Source: an uncultured Alphaproteobacteria bacterium
Lineage (GTDB): Bacteria > Pseudomonadota > Alphaproteobacteria > HIMB59 > GCA-002718135
DNA: 64,000 bases
NCBI GenBank assembly: GCA_902602845.1
Contig: CACKSN010000002.1
Coordinates: forward strand, 16,218-80,217
Reading direction: 5' to 3'
Of the stretch, positions 41,768 to 51,619 are shown piece after piece. The position numbers and the translations under genes were made by a program. Position 1 is the stretch's first letter, and every line of letters starts with the position of its first letter. The notes under the pieces are model-generated. The model was given only the letters and a program-made list of their open reading frames with translations. It did no database searches and was not told where the DNA came from.

Positions 41768-42882
41768 TAAGCATTTGCCTTCATGTTTAGTCTATTTACG
41801 AAGAAGCTTTCAATTTGTGGTCTAAATAAATTCTCTAGAGCACCACTAAATAAAATAATTACTCCTTGAACAGCTACAAACATGTATCTTGTAATGTTTG
41901 GCATATCAAATGTTACTTCAGATCCACCTTGGTACAAGATACCAAATAAAAATGCAGCTGGAAAAATTCCTATTGGGTGATTTCTTCCCATTAACGCAAC
42001 AGCTATTCCCGTGAAGCCATATCCTGCTGGAAAACCTGCTACTATTTTATGATGAACGCCTAATATTTCATTAACCCCTAATAATCCTGCTAAACCTCCA
42101 GAAATACACATTGCAATAATTATATTTTTATATGGCGAGATACCTGCATAAATTGCTGCTTGCGTATTGTGGCCAACAGCTCTCATTTCATAACCCCATC
42201 TGGTTTTCCAAACTAAGAACCATACAAAAACAGACGCGGCAATTGCCAACAAAAAAGAAATATTTAAAGGAGAGTATCTTATCTTGATTCCAAATAGAGC
42301 AGCAAAATCTTTAAAACTTGGAAACCATTGCTCCTCTGGTAAAGCAATTGTATGTGGGCCCATTTGTGCCGTGTCTCTTATTACATCGACTAATAAGAAA
42401 ACCATCAGTGATGCGGCTATAAAATTAAACATGATTGTGGTAATTACTACGTGACTACCTCTAGTTGCCTGAAGATATGCGGGTATAAATGCCCAAGCTG
42501 CTCCAAAGACAACAGCGCCGGCGATAGATAATAACCATATTATTGGCACGGGTAAAAAACTAAAATTTATCGCAACTAAAAAAACACCAAGTCCACCAAT
42601 ATAGGCTTGGCCCTCTCCACCTATATTGAAAAGCCTACAATGAAATGCGACCGCAAATGCTAAACCGGTAAATACAAAATTTGTAGTATAATAAAGTGTA
42701 TAGGCAAAACCTTCAATATAGCCAAAAGAACCATAAATGATTAATCTTACAGCCTCGTAAGGATTTTCTCCTGCAATAAATATAAACAAACCTGATACGA
42801 GTAATGCTAAGGTTAGATTTACAAGTGGGACAATAAGATTTGAAACCCACCAAGGTACTTTAGATTTATCTACAGGTGCCAT
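41767..42882 (-). CDS. ABC transporter permease, BMP/nucleoside-type (NupP/YufP-like)
   Basis: AFHCRLFNIGGEGQAYIGGLG; overlaps next gene. Confidence 0.88.
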   Translation of the reverse strand: MAPVDKSKVPWWVSNLIVPLVNLTLALLVSGLFIFIAGENPYEAVRLIIYGSFGYIEGFAYTLYYTTNFVFTGLAFAVAFHCRLFNIGGEGQAYIGGLGVFLVAINFSFLPVPIIWLLSIAGAVVFGAAWAFIPAYLQATRGSHVVITTIMFNFIAASLMVFLLVDVIRDTAQMGPHTIALPEEQWFPSFKDFAALFGIKIRYSPLNISFLLAIAASVFVWFLVWKTRWGYEMRAVGHNTQAAIYAGISPYKNIIIAMCISGGLAGLLGVNEILGVHHKIVAGFPAGYGFTGIAVALMGRNHPIGIFPAAFLFGILYQGGSEVTFDMPNITRYMFVAVQGVIILFSGALENLFRPQIESFFVNRLNMKANA

Positions 42883-44402
42883 TATACAACTCCTGCCATC
42901 AATAAACCTAATTCACGATCAGTTACATTTTTATTGTCTTTTTCACCAACTATCTTTCCATCAAACATTACAACAATTCTATCCGACAATGAAAGTACCT
43001 CATCTAATTCAACAGATACCAAAAGTATAGCTGCTCCTCTGTCTCTCATGTCTATCAATCTTTGATGAATAAATTCAATTGCACCAATGTCTACACCTCT
43101 TGTTGGCTGACCAACTAATAATACTTTTGGATTTTCATTAAGTTCTCTGCTTAAGATTATTTTTTGTTGATTTCCACCAGAAAAATTAGATGTAATTAAG
43201 TTTGGCGATTGAGGTCTTACATCATACTCTTCCATAATTTTCTTAGAATGAGAAATTATATCGCTATGATTTAAAACTGATGACTTAGAAAAAGGTTGTT
43301 GATCGTGGTAACCAAAAATTAAATTTTCATAAGCTTTAAAATCTGTAACTAGACCCATCCTCTGTCTATCCTCAGGAACATGAGCTAACCCTTTGTCTTT
43401 TAACTCTCTTGGATCCAAGAAGTTTTGACTATCCGATACTTTTTTTCCTTCTAAATATATTTCTCCAGACTCAACTTTTCTTATACCAGAGAGCGCTTCT
43501 AATAATTCTGTTTGTCCATTTCCAGTAACACCCGCTAGACCTAATATCTCTCCAGCACGAATTTCTAAATCAACATTCTTTACTCTTGTTACATCTAGAT
43601 CATCTTTAACTGTAAGATTCTTAACTTTGAATAAAACCTCTCCTGCTTTTAACTGAGATTTATCAAGTCTTAACAACACACTTCTCCCAACCATCATCTC
43701 AGCCAATTGTTCTTTATTTGTGTTTGCTGTTTTTGTATGACCAACCATTTCACCTTGGCGCATCACTGATACTTCACTTGTTAAATCCATAATTTCAATT
43801 AATTTATGAGTAATTAAAACTATAGTTTTACCTTCATCTTTAAGAGATCTTAATATTTTGAATAATTCATCAACCTCTTGAGGTGTCAAAACACCTGTGG
43901 GCTCATCTAATATAAGAATTTCTGCACCTCTGTATAATGATTTTAAAATTTCAACTCTTTGACGAAATCCAACTGATAGATCTGATATAGTTGAGTTTAG
44001 ATCAATATTTAGTTTGTAGGTGTCACATAAATTTTTTAAATCTTTTTTGGCTTTTTCTAAATTTTTACCGAATACTAATTCACCTTCAAATCCTAAAATA
44101 ATATTTTCAAGAACTGTAAAATTTTCTACCAGCATAAAATGTTGGTGCACCATACCAATACCATTTGTTATAGAGTCTTTAGGGGACTTAAGATTTATTT
44201 CCTTTCCATTAACTTTGATTGTTCCTGAGTTCGCTTGATAAAGACCAAACACGATACTCATCAACGTTGATTTACCAGCTCCATTTTCACCTATAATTCC
44301 ATGGATTGTTCCTTTGTTAATCTTAAGATTTATATTTTTATTAGCATGAACATGCCCAAAGGATTTATTTATATTTGTTAATTCTAGGATTGGCGAGACC
44401 AT
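42882..44402 (-). CDS. ABC transporter ATP-binding protein, duplicated (NupO/YufO-like)
   Basis: GENGAGKSTLMSIVFGLYQ, second cassette GVTGNGQTELLEALSG, FSGGNQQKIILSREL. Confidence 0.92.
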   Translation of the reverse strand: MVSPILELTNINKSFGHVHANKNINLKINKGTIHGIIGENGAGKSTLMSIVFGLYQANSGTIKVNGKEINLKSPKDSITNGIGMVHQHFMLVENFTVLENIILGFEGELVFGKNLEKAKKDLKNLCDTYKLNIDLNSTISDLSVGFRQRVEILKSLYRGAEILILDEPTGVLTPQEVDELFKILRSLKDEGKTIVLITHKLIEIMDLTSEVSVMRQGEMVGHTKTANTNKEQLAEMMVGRSVLLRLDKSQLKAGEVLFKVKNLTVKDDLDVTRVKNVDLEIRAGEILGLAGVTGNGQTELLEALSGIRKVESGEIYLEGKKVSDSQNFLDPRELKDKGLAHVPEDRQRMGLVTDFKAYENLIFGYHDQQPFSKSSVLNHSDIISHSKKIMEEYDVRPQSPNLITSNFSGGNQQKIILSRELNENPKVLLVGQPTRGVDIGAIEFIHQRLIDMRDRGAAILLVSVELDEVLSLSDRIVVMFDGKIVGEKDNKNVTDRELGLLMAGVV

Positions 44403-44430
44403 AAAACTTTTAAATCTTAGGTCTCACCAA
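44390..44430 (-). promoter_or_regulatory. intercistronic hairpin spanning the start codon of the ABC ATPase gene
   Basis: RNA TTGGTGAGACC-N19-GGTCTCGCCAA, 11 bp with one G-U pair; the G of the ATG is in the stem; 19 nt after the BMP gene stop. Confidence 0.65.
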
Positions 44431-44449
44431 ATGATTTATAATATTGCTA

Positions 44450-45427
44450 CTACTCTTGTGACCAGTCAGCTACTTCCATTGAGCCACTAACAATTTCAGC
44501 TGCTGCTGCTTCTACTGCTGACTCCATTGCAGAAGTTACCATACCATCTGCAGTGGCATATCCTACCATACCTTCAGCCAAACCTAGGATATGTATTCCA
44601 GCTTCAAACCTTCCCGCCTCTGTCTTTTGTGCTTGCTCAAATATTGTTAAGTCCAGACGCTTTAACATAGATGTAAGCATATTGCCTGGGTGCATCCAAT
44701 TTTGATTTGTATCAACACCAATACCCATGATACCTGCATCAGCTGCTGCTTGAAGAACACCAATACCGGTTCCACCTGCTGCTTGATAAACAACATCGGC
44801 ACCACCATCAATCTGCGCTTTTGTTAATTCGGCGCCCTTAGTTGGATTGTTCCAAGCTTCTGGAGTTGTACCAGTCATGTTAGCTAAAACAGTAATGTTA
44901 GGATTAACATACTGCGCCCCTTGTTCGTATCCACCTTGGAACTTTCTAATTAATGGAATATCCATTCCACCAACAAATCCAATTGTTCCGCTTTCAGACG
45001 CCATAGCTGCAATCATACCAACTAAAAATGAGCCCTCATGTTCTTTATAACAAGCTTGATAAATATTACTTGCCGGATCATCTACCCAACAAACATCAAC
45101 TGCAACAAAATTTATGTCAGGATAGTCTGGAGCCACTGCTGCTACAGCATCAGCTTGAGCAAATCCCATTGCTACGATTAATGACGCACCTCTATCTGCA
45201 ATTTTACGCATACCTTGTTCAATTTGCGTATTATTAGAGGCTTCAAATTCAACCATGTCCCAACCAAGTTCATTTTGAACTCTTAGCGCACTTTCATATG
45301 CTAATTCGTTAAATGATTTATCGAACTTACCTCCAGAATCATAAACAACTCCGATTTTGTTTGCAAACGCACTTGAAGAAAATACAAGAGCGAAAGAAAC
45401 AGTAAAAATACTTAAAATTTTCTTCAT
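44450..45427 (-). CDS. BMP-family ABC transporter substrate-binding protein (nucleoside-type)
   Basis: Signal peptide; KIGVVYDSGGKFDKSFNELAYESA, IVAMGFAQADAVAAVAPDYPDINFVAVD, GIGVDTNQNW. Confidence 0.92.
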   Translation of the reverse strand: MKKILSIFTVSFALVFSSSAFANKIGVVYDSGGKFDKSFNELAYESALRVQNELGWDMVEFEASNNTQIEQGMRKIADRGASLIVAMGFAQADAVAAVAPDYPDINFVAVDVCWVDDPASNIYQACYKEHEGSFLVGMIAAMASESGTIGFVGGMDIPLIRKFQGGYEQGAQYVNPNITVLANMTGTTPEAWNNPTKGAELTKAQIDGGADVVYQAAGGTGIGVLQAAADAGIMGIGVDTNQNWMHPGNMLTSMLKRLDLTIFEQAQKTEAGRFEAGIHILGLAEGMVGYATADGMVTSAMESAVEAAAAEIVSGSMEVADWSQE

Positions 45428-45544
45428 ATCAAAAATCCCCCTTAAATATGAATTATAGATATCCCATTGATAACATTTTCTTGATAAAAAAATGCATTAA
45501 AAAATAAGATAATAGATAAATAATATGATTTTTTATGGATAACT

Positions 45545-46165
45545 TCAAGTTCCCATGTACCTATCGCCTGCGTCACCTAGGCCTGGTACAATGAACTTAT
45601 TTTTATTCAGCTTAGCATCGATATTACACGTAAATATATGAATACCTTTTTGCTTTTTTTGGATATTTTTAATACCCTCGGGAGCAGCAAGTAAAGACAC
45701 CAAAAATATATCTTTAATATTAACACCTTTATTTTTAATTAAATTGATTGCAGCAATTGAAGAATTGCCTGTGGCCAACATTGGGTCTAAGATCAGCACT
45801 TTCTTATTTTTAACTCTAGGCAGTTTAAACAGATATTCTACAGGCTCATAAGTTTGTTCGTCACGGTATAAACCAATATGACCTTTTTCAGCTTCTGGTA
45901 AAAACTTTGCAAAGCCCTCAAGCAGCCCTAAACCAGCGCGTAGAATTGGCACTAAGATAATTGGTTGACCTAGGTCTGTTCCGCTCATTTTTTTTAGCGG
46001 GGTTTCAATTGTTTGTTTTTTAAATGCTACGTATTGTAGGACATCAGCAGCGATAAGGTAACTAATTTCATTCATAGTTTGTCTAAAAACAGTATTTGAT
46101 GTTTTTTTATTTCGTAAAATTGTTAATTTGTATTGAACGAATGGTGATTTAATTACTGTAATCAT
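45545..46165 (-). CDS. upp: uracil phosphoribosyltransferase
   Basis: LVPILRAGLGLLEG, ILDPMLATGNSSIAAI, PGLGDAGDRYMGT. Confidence 0.93.
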   Translation of the reverse strand: MITVIKSPFVQYKLTILRNKKTSNTVFRQTMNEISYLIAADVLQYVAFKKQTIETPLKKMSGTDLGQPIILVPILRAGLGLLEGFAKFLPEAEKGHIGLYRDEQTYEPVEYLFKLPRVKNKKVLILDPMLATGNSSIAAINLIKNKGVNIKDIFLVSLLAAPEGIKNIQKKQKGIHIFTCNIDAKLNKNKFIVPGLGDAGDRYMGT

Positions 46166-46200
46166 ATACGATTACATATATAGAAATCTCACTAAGAGCA

Positions 46201-46686
46201 ATGCGGTTATCAATTTATTTTTTAACATTAATTTTTTTGTCTAGCTGTACGTCTATTGAAGTTGGAAGAGAAGTTGTTAAAGTTGGGACCGTTGTAAAAG
46301 ATAAAGTTGAGGAAACTATTATAAGAAAAGAGCCAGAAATTATTGAAGATAAAACTATTGTTGAAGAACAAGAGGTTATAACTGAAGAAAAAGAAGAGAA
46401 AAAAACTATAATTAAGGAACAACAAAAAATTGCGGAAGTGAATTTTATGGGAAAACAACTTTCTGAGATAAAACAAAAGCTAGGAAAGCCTAATTTAGCA
46501 CGCTCTGATGGTTCAGTTCATATGATTCGATATGATAGTAGCTCATGCAGATTATTTATCTTCTTCAATTTACATTCTAGTATTAAAAGGGTAGAATATT
46601 TTGAGTTTCGAGACTCTATAGGAGAACTTTTAGATACAAAACAGTCGATAGAAGAATGTTATAAAGAATACGACTTTACTAGCTAA
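46201..46686 (+). CDS. putative lipoprotein with Glu/Lys-rich linker and a small BamE-like C-terminal domain
   Basis: MRLSIYFLTLIFLSSCTS lipobox; charged EEKEEKK segment; MGKQLSEIKQKLGKPNLARSDGSVHMIRYDSSSCRLFIFF. Confidence 0.65.
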   Translation: MRLSIYFLTLIFLSSCTSIEVGREVVKVGTVVKDKVEETIIRKEPEIIEDKTIVEEQEVITEEKEEKKTIIKEQQKIAEVNFMGKQLSEIKQKLGKPNLARSDGSVHMIRYDSSSCRLFIFFNLHSSIKRVEYFEFRDSIGELLDTKQSIEECYKEYDFTS

Positions 46687-49600
46687 TTTCAACAAGCAGA
46701 TCTTTTGCTTCCACATTATCACCAGATGCAACATTAATGGATTTGATTGTTCCACTTTTATCAGCGTTTATTGTAGTTTCCATTTTCATGGCTTCGATCA
46801 CTAGTAACTTATCACCCTTAATAACTTTGCTACCTGATTGAACAAATATTTTTGCAACCTGACCTGGTAAAGGTGATCCGATATGTTCCGAATTATTATC
46901 ATCTGCTTTCGCTCTTTGTGTTATATTTTTTGAAAATTCTTTATTTTCTATATCAATTGTTCTTGGTTGTCCGTTAATTTCAAAAAAAACAGAGCACTTA
47001 CCATTGCTATTAACTTCACTTTTTGCTAAGTATCGTAATATAAGATTTTTTCCTTTATCAATTTCTATCGTGTATTCTTTATCCTGTTGAGGACCATAAA
47101 AAAATAATTCTGTTGAAAGAATTGATGTATCACTGAACTCCTTAAAGTGATCAACATAATCTTTAAAAACTTTTGGATACATTAAGTAAGACGCTAAATG
47201 TGTTTGATTAATTTCCATCCCTATTTCATCTTCTAAATTTTTGGCTTCTTTGTCTAAATCAACTGACTCTAAAACTTCACCTGGTCTTTGAGTTAAAGGT
47301 TTTATATCTCCAAGAACTTTCTTTTGAAGTTCTTTTGGAAAACCTCCATGTGGTATACCAATTTCCCCTTTAAAGAACTCAATGACAGATGCAGGAAAAG
47401 AGATTTCTTTTTTTGGATCTAATACATCTTCTTTAGATAAATCATTAGCAATCATATAAAGCGCCATATCGCCTACAATTTTTGAAGAAGGGGTTACCTT
47501 CACAATATCACCAAAAAGTTGGTTTACCTCTGCATATTTATTAGCAACCATTCCCCACTTATCAGTTGTAATTCCTAAAGATCTGGCTTGTTCTTTTAAA
47601 TTCGTAAACTGACCACCAGGCATTTGGTGAAGATACACGTCAGAGCTTCCACCTTTAAAGTCAGTTTCAAAAGCATGATAATTTTGACGTACCTGCTCCC
47701 AATATAAAGATAGTGTTCTTATTGATTCTTCATCAAGATGCGGATCTTGATTATTTTGTTTCATTATAGATACGATTGAACCAAGCGCAGGTTGTGATGT
47801 TAATCCACTCATCGAGTCAATCGCAAGATCAACTATATCTACCTTTTCTTCAATAGCAGCAAGAACTGAAGCTGATGAAGTTCCAGATGTATCGTGAGTA
47901 TGGAAATGGATTGGAAGAGCAGTTGTTTGTTTAATTTCGTTAACTAATTTTTTTATAGCATTAGGTTTTGCTAGTCCCGCCATATCTTTAATGGCAATTA
48001 TATGTGCGCCTGCTTTTTCTAAATCTTTAACAAGATCAATGTAATATTTTAATGTATATTTTTTCTCATTTAGATCAGTTACATCATTTGTATAACATAT
48101 AGTTCCTTCACAAATTTTATTTTGATTACATACTTCATCAATTGCAACACGCATATTATCAATTAAGTTTAATGAGTCAAAAACTCGGAATACATCAATC
48201 CCAGCTTGAGCTGATTGTTGAATGAAATGTTTAACAACGTTATCTGGATAATTTTTATATCCAACAGCATTAGATCCTCTAAAGAGCATTTGTTTAAGAA
48301 GGTTTGGGGCCCTTTTGTTTAACCTTGCTAATCTATCCCAAGGATCCTCTTTTAAAAAACGCATCGATGTATCAAAGGTTGCGCCACCCCAACATTCTAA
48401 TGAGAATAAATTGCTTAGATTTTCACTATAATATTCAGCAATGTTAATAAGATCATCAGTTCTCATTCTTGTAGCAAGAAGCGATTGGTGTGCATCACGC
48501 ATCGTTGTGTCAGTAATTAGGGTGAAAGGTGTTTCTTTTATTTTTTTTGCGAATTTTTCTGGACCTAAAGTTTGTAAGTCTTTTACATAATTGTTTTTTT
48601 CACTTTTAATATTTGAAGTAGGAATTTGAACCTCTACAGTCGAATTACTGCTGACTCTTCCAGATATATCATTGTGTCCATTTACAATTATATTTCCAAG
48701 ATAAGATACGATTTTTGATGCTCGATCTTTTTGAGGATTATAAGCATAAAGCTCTTTTTTAGTATCCACAAAATTTGTATTGTAGTTTCCCGCAAGGAAA
48801 TCTCTATTATTAATAAGGGACTCAAGAAAAACTAAATTTGTTTTAACGCCTCTAATTCTAAATTCTCGTAAAGCTCTATCCATCCTTTTAATACAATCAT
48901 CTTGGTGTTTTGCCCAAGTTGTTACCTTTACAAGTAAAGAGTCATAATATGGTGTAATAATTGAACCAGAAGATGCATTAGCTGCATCCAGTCTTACTCC
49001 AAAACCAGCTGCTGATCGATAAGTCATGATCTTTCCATAATCCGGCATAAAATTATTGAGGGGGTCTTCTGTAGTAACTCGACATTGAATTGCATAACCA
49101 TTTAGGTGAATGTCTTCTTGTTTTGGCAGTGCGGGATGACTGCCAATTTTTTCACCCTCTGCAATTTTAATCTGAGCTTTTACAATATCAATACCAGTTA
49201 CTTCTTCTGTTACTGTATGCTCAACTTGAATTCTTGGATTAACTTCGATGAAATAAAATTTACCAGATTTTTTATCAAACAAAAATTCAACAGTTCCTGC
49301 GCCAAAATATTTTACTTGTTTTGCAATTTTAATTGCTGCATTACAAATTTCTTCTCGAGTTTTATTTTCAAGAAAATGTGCAGGTGCTCTTTCAATAATC
49401 TTTTGATGCCTTCTTTGAAGAGAGCAATCTCTTTCAAAAAGATGGATAATATTTCCGTGACTATCACCTAGAATTTGTACTTCTATATGCGCTGCATCTT
49501 CTAAAAATTTTTCTATAAATACTTCATCTTTACCAAAAGCTTTAAGTGACTCACTTTGAGCTGTTTTAATTTGATCTATTAACTCTTTGCTTGATTTTAC

Positions 49601-50119
49601 AACACGCATTCCTCGACCACCGCCACCCCAGCTAGCTTTAACAATTACAGGATAACCAATTTTATCAACTTCTTTTTCAACACTTTTTAGATTTTCCTTT
49701 GTTACTAAAACAGAAGGTACTGTTCCTACATTTGCTTCTTCAGCAACTTTTTTTGCTTCTGTTTTATTTCCAAATCTTTTTAGTATTTCTTTACTGGGAC
49801 CAATAAATTTTATGTCATTTTTTTCACACTGCTCAGCTAGTTCAGGACTTTCAGATAAAAATCCATAACCTGGGTGGATAGCATCAACATGTGCATCTTT
49901 AGCAATTTTAATTATAGAGTCTATATCTAAATATGCTTGAATTGGCCCTTTGCCTTCACCAACTAAATAACTTTCATCCGTCTTAAAACGATGAATAGCA
50001 AAACGATCTTCTTTAGAATATATAGCGGCTGTTTTAATACCAGACTCTTCTGCAGCCCTAAATATTCGAATGGCAATTTCACTTCTGTTTGCAGCTAAAA
50101 TTTTACTAATCTTTTTCAT
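46679..50119 (-). CDS. pyc: pyruvate carboxylase
   Basis: 1146 aa; biotin carboxylase (GGGGRGMR), carboxyltransferase (RDAHQSLLATRMRT) and BCCP (VIEAMKMET) domains. Confidence 0.95.
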   Translation of the reverse strand: MKKISKILAANRSEIAIRIFRAAEESGIKTAAIYSKEDRFAIHRFKTDESYLVGEGKGPIQAYLDIDSIIKIAKDAHVDAIHPGYGFLSESPELAEQCEKNDIKFIGPSKEILKRFGNKTEAKKVAEEANVGTVPSVLVTKENLKSVEKEVDKIGYPVIVKASWGGGGRGMRVVKSSKELIDQIKTAQSESLKAFGKDEVFIEKFLEDAAHIEVQILGDSHGNIIHLFERDCSLQRRHQKIIERAPAHFLENKTREEICNAAIKIAKQVKYFGAGTVEFLFDKKSGKFYFIEVNPRIQVEHTVTEEVTGIDIVKAQIKIAEGEKIGSHPALPKQEDIHLNGYAIQCRVTTEDPLNNFMPDYGKIMTYRSAAGFGVRLDAANASSGSIITPYYDSLLVKVTTWAKHQDDCIKRMDRALREFRIRGVKTNLVFLESLINNRDFLAGNYNTNFVDTKKELYAYNPQKDRASKIVSYLGNIIVNGHNDISGRVSSNSTVEVQIPTSNIKSEKNNYVKDLQTLGPEKFAKKIKETPFTLITDTTMRDAHQSLLATRMRTDDLINIAEYYSENLSNLFSLECWGGATFDTSMRFLKEDPWDRLARLNKRAPNLLKQMLFRGSNAVGYKNYPDNVVKHFIQQSAQAGIDVFRVFDSLNLIDNMRVAIDEVCNQNKICEGTICYTNDVTDLNEKKYTLKYYIDLVKDLEKAGAHIIAIKDMAGLAKPNAIKKLVNEIKQTTALPIHFHTHDTSGTSSASVLAAIEEKVDIVDLAIDSMSGLTSQPALGSIVSIMKQNNQDPHLDEESIRTLSLYWEQVRQNYHAFETDFKGGSSDVYLHQMPGGQFTNLKEQARSLGITTDKWGMVANKYAEVNQLFGDIVKVTPSSKIVGDMALYMIANDLSKEDVLDPKKEISFPASVIEFFKGEIGIPHGGFPKELQKKVLGDIKPLTQRPGEVLESVDLDKEAKNLEDEIGMEINQTHLASYLMYPKVFKDYVDHFKEFSDTSILSTELFFYGPQQDKEYTIEIDKGKNLILRYLAKSEVNSNGKCSVFFEINGQPRTIDIENKEFSKNITQRAKADDNNSEHIGSPLPGQVAKIFVQSGSKVIKGDKLLVIEAMKMETTINADKSGTIKSINVASGDNVEAKDLLVEIS

Positions 50120-50331
50120 AAAACCACCATCTTAATAAAGATTATCTTTTATTATTTTTTTGGGGATGCATCTATATGTTCCTTACTAAATTAGCAAGAG
50201 ATCATAGGAATTTAGGCATTTTTTAGGATTTGGAGCAATTATAAATTAATAATAAACTGTAAATTATTGATTTAATATATGTGCACATTTGTCTCTTTAT
50301 CACGAAGGTTTTTTTATATTATTATAAAAAA

Positions 50332-50778
50332 ATGAATTCAATGAATGAAAATATAAGACCTTATCAAAGCTGCTCTAAATCAGTCTTCTTAATTTTAGGA
50401 ATTATTTTTATAAGTTGGATTTCGTTATTCTCAATTTTTTTAATTGTACAAGGTGCTTGGCCAGTATCCATATTTCTTGGACTTGAATACTTGATAATTT
50501 TTTATTTAATTCGTTTATATTTCAAAGAAAAAAATATTAAGGATGAAATTAATATTAATCAAAAAGAAATATCTATTAAAAAATTCAAAGGTGATAAACT
50601 TTTATATTCATCCAAATTTAATACTTATTGGTCTAAAGTATTTTTTACAAAATTTAAAAATACCTCTAAATTATCTATAAAAGAATCAGATAAAGAAACT
50701 GAAGTTGCAACTTTCTTGCATGCTGATTTAAAGGAAAGTTTGTACTTAAGAATTAAAAGACAATTAAGCTATTATTAA
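50332..50778 (+). CDS. DUF2244 domain-containing membrane protein
   Basis: NENIRPYQSCSKSVF, two TM segments with GAWPVSIFLGLEY, NTYWSKV; internal ATG start preferred. Confidence 0.75.
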   Translation: MNSMNENIRPYQSCSKSVFLILGIIFISWISLFSIFLIVQGAWPVSIFLGLEYLIIFYLIRLYFKEKNIKDEININQKEISIKKFKGDKLLYSSKFNTYWSKVFFTKFKNTSKLSIKESDKETEVATFLHADLKESLYLRIKRQLSYY

Positions 50779-51578
50779 AATAACAAATTATTCATATTGA
50801 AAAGACCTGTTTTCTTTTTAGAAATAAAGATTGCTGCTTTGATGGCTCCATCTACAAAAATTGATCGATTACTAGCTTTATGAACTAGATCAACTCTATC
50901 ATTGGTACCAATAAAACTTACTGTATGTTCACCTGCAATTTCACCACCTCTTGTAACAGAAAAGCCAATGTCACCTTTTTTTCTAGATGATAGTTTTTTT
51001 GTACGATCTAAAACTTTTGATTTATTTAATTTAGTTTTTCTTCCCTCAGCTGCATATTCACCCAGAGATAATGCAGTTCCGGAAGGAGCATCTTTTTTAT
51101 GTTTATGATGAGTCTCAGCAATTTCAATATCATAATCAGTATCTTTTAAAGCTGATGCTGTTTGTTTTACTAAGTTAAACAATAGGTTAACGCCCAAACT
51201 CATGTTAGAAGACATGAGTATAGGTATTTTTTTAGAATAACTTTTTACTTTCTTTTTTTGTGCATCCGTCATTCCGGTTGTGCCAATAACAACTGCTGTT
51301 TTATTTGCAGAGGCGATCTTAAGATTATCTAACGTAGACTCAGGTGTTGTAAAATCAATGATGACGTTTGCTTCTTTGATTAACTGAGCTGCATTAGCTG
51401 TAACTAATTTTGCAGAGTGTATACTTGAAACTTTGTTTAAAGGTTTGTTTATATCTTTATGTTTTTTGTGTTCAAAACCACCGACAAATTCTAAATTTTT
51501 ATTTTGTAAAATTTGTTTCGATATTTCCTGACCCATTCGGCCAAGACAACCTGCAACTGCTATTTTAATTTTTGCCAT
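50775..51578 (-). CDS. dapB: 4-hydroxy-tetrahydrodipicolinate reductase
   Basis: IAVAGCLGRMGQEI, IDFTTPE, GTTGM, ETHHKHKKDAPSGTAL. Confidence 0.95.
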   Translation of the reverse strand: MAKIKIAVAGCLGRMGQEISKQILQNKNLEFVGGFEHKKHKDINKPLNKVSSIHSAKLVTANAAQLIKEANVIIDFTTPESTLDNLKIASANKTAVVIGTTGMTDAQKKKVKSYSKKIPILMSSNMSLGVNLLFNLVKQTASALKDTDYDIEIAETHHKHKKDAPSGTALSLGEYAAEGRKTKLNKSKVLDRTKKLSSRKKGDIGFSVTRGGEIAGEHTVSFIGTNDRVDLVHKASNRSIFVDGAIKAAIFISKKKTGLFNMNNLLF

Positions 51579-51619
51579 AGAAACATCTTATACTTTGGTG
51601 ATTGTAAGTTGAAAAGAAA

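Noticed and set aside
46228-46476. Phe/Asn-rich minus-strand ORF
   Set aside because: Shadow of the Glu/Lys-rich low-complexity segment of the lipoprotein gene
49106-49471. Plus-strand Cys/Phe-rich ORF within pyc
   Set aside because: Antisense to the biotin carboxylase domain; composition typical of a shadow frame
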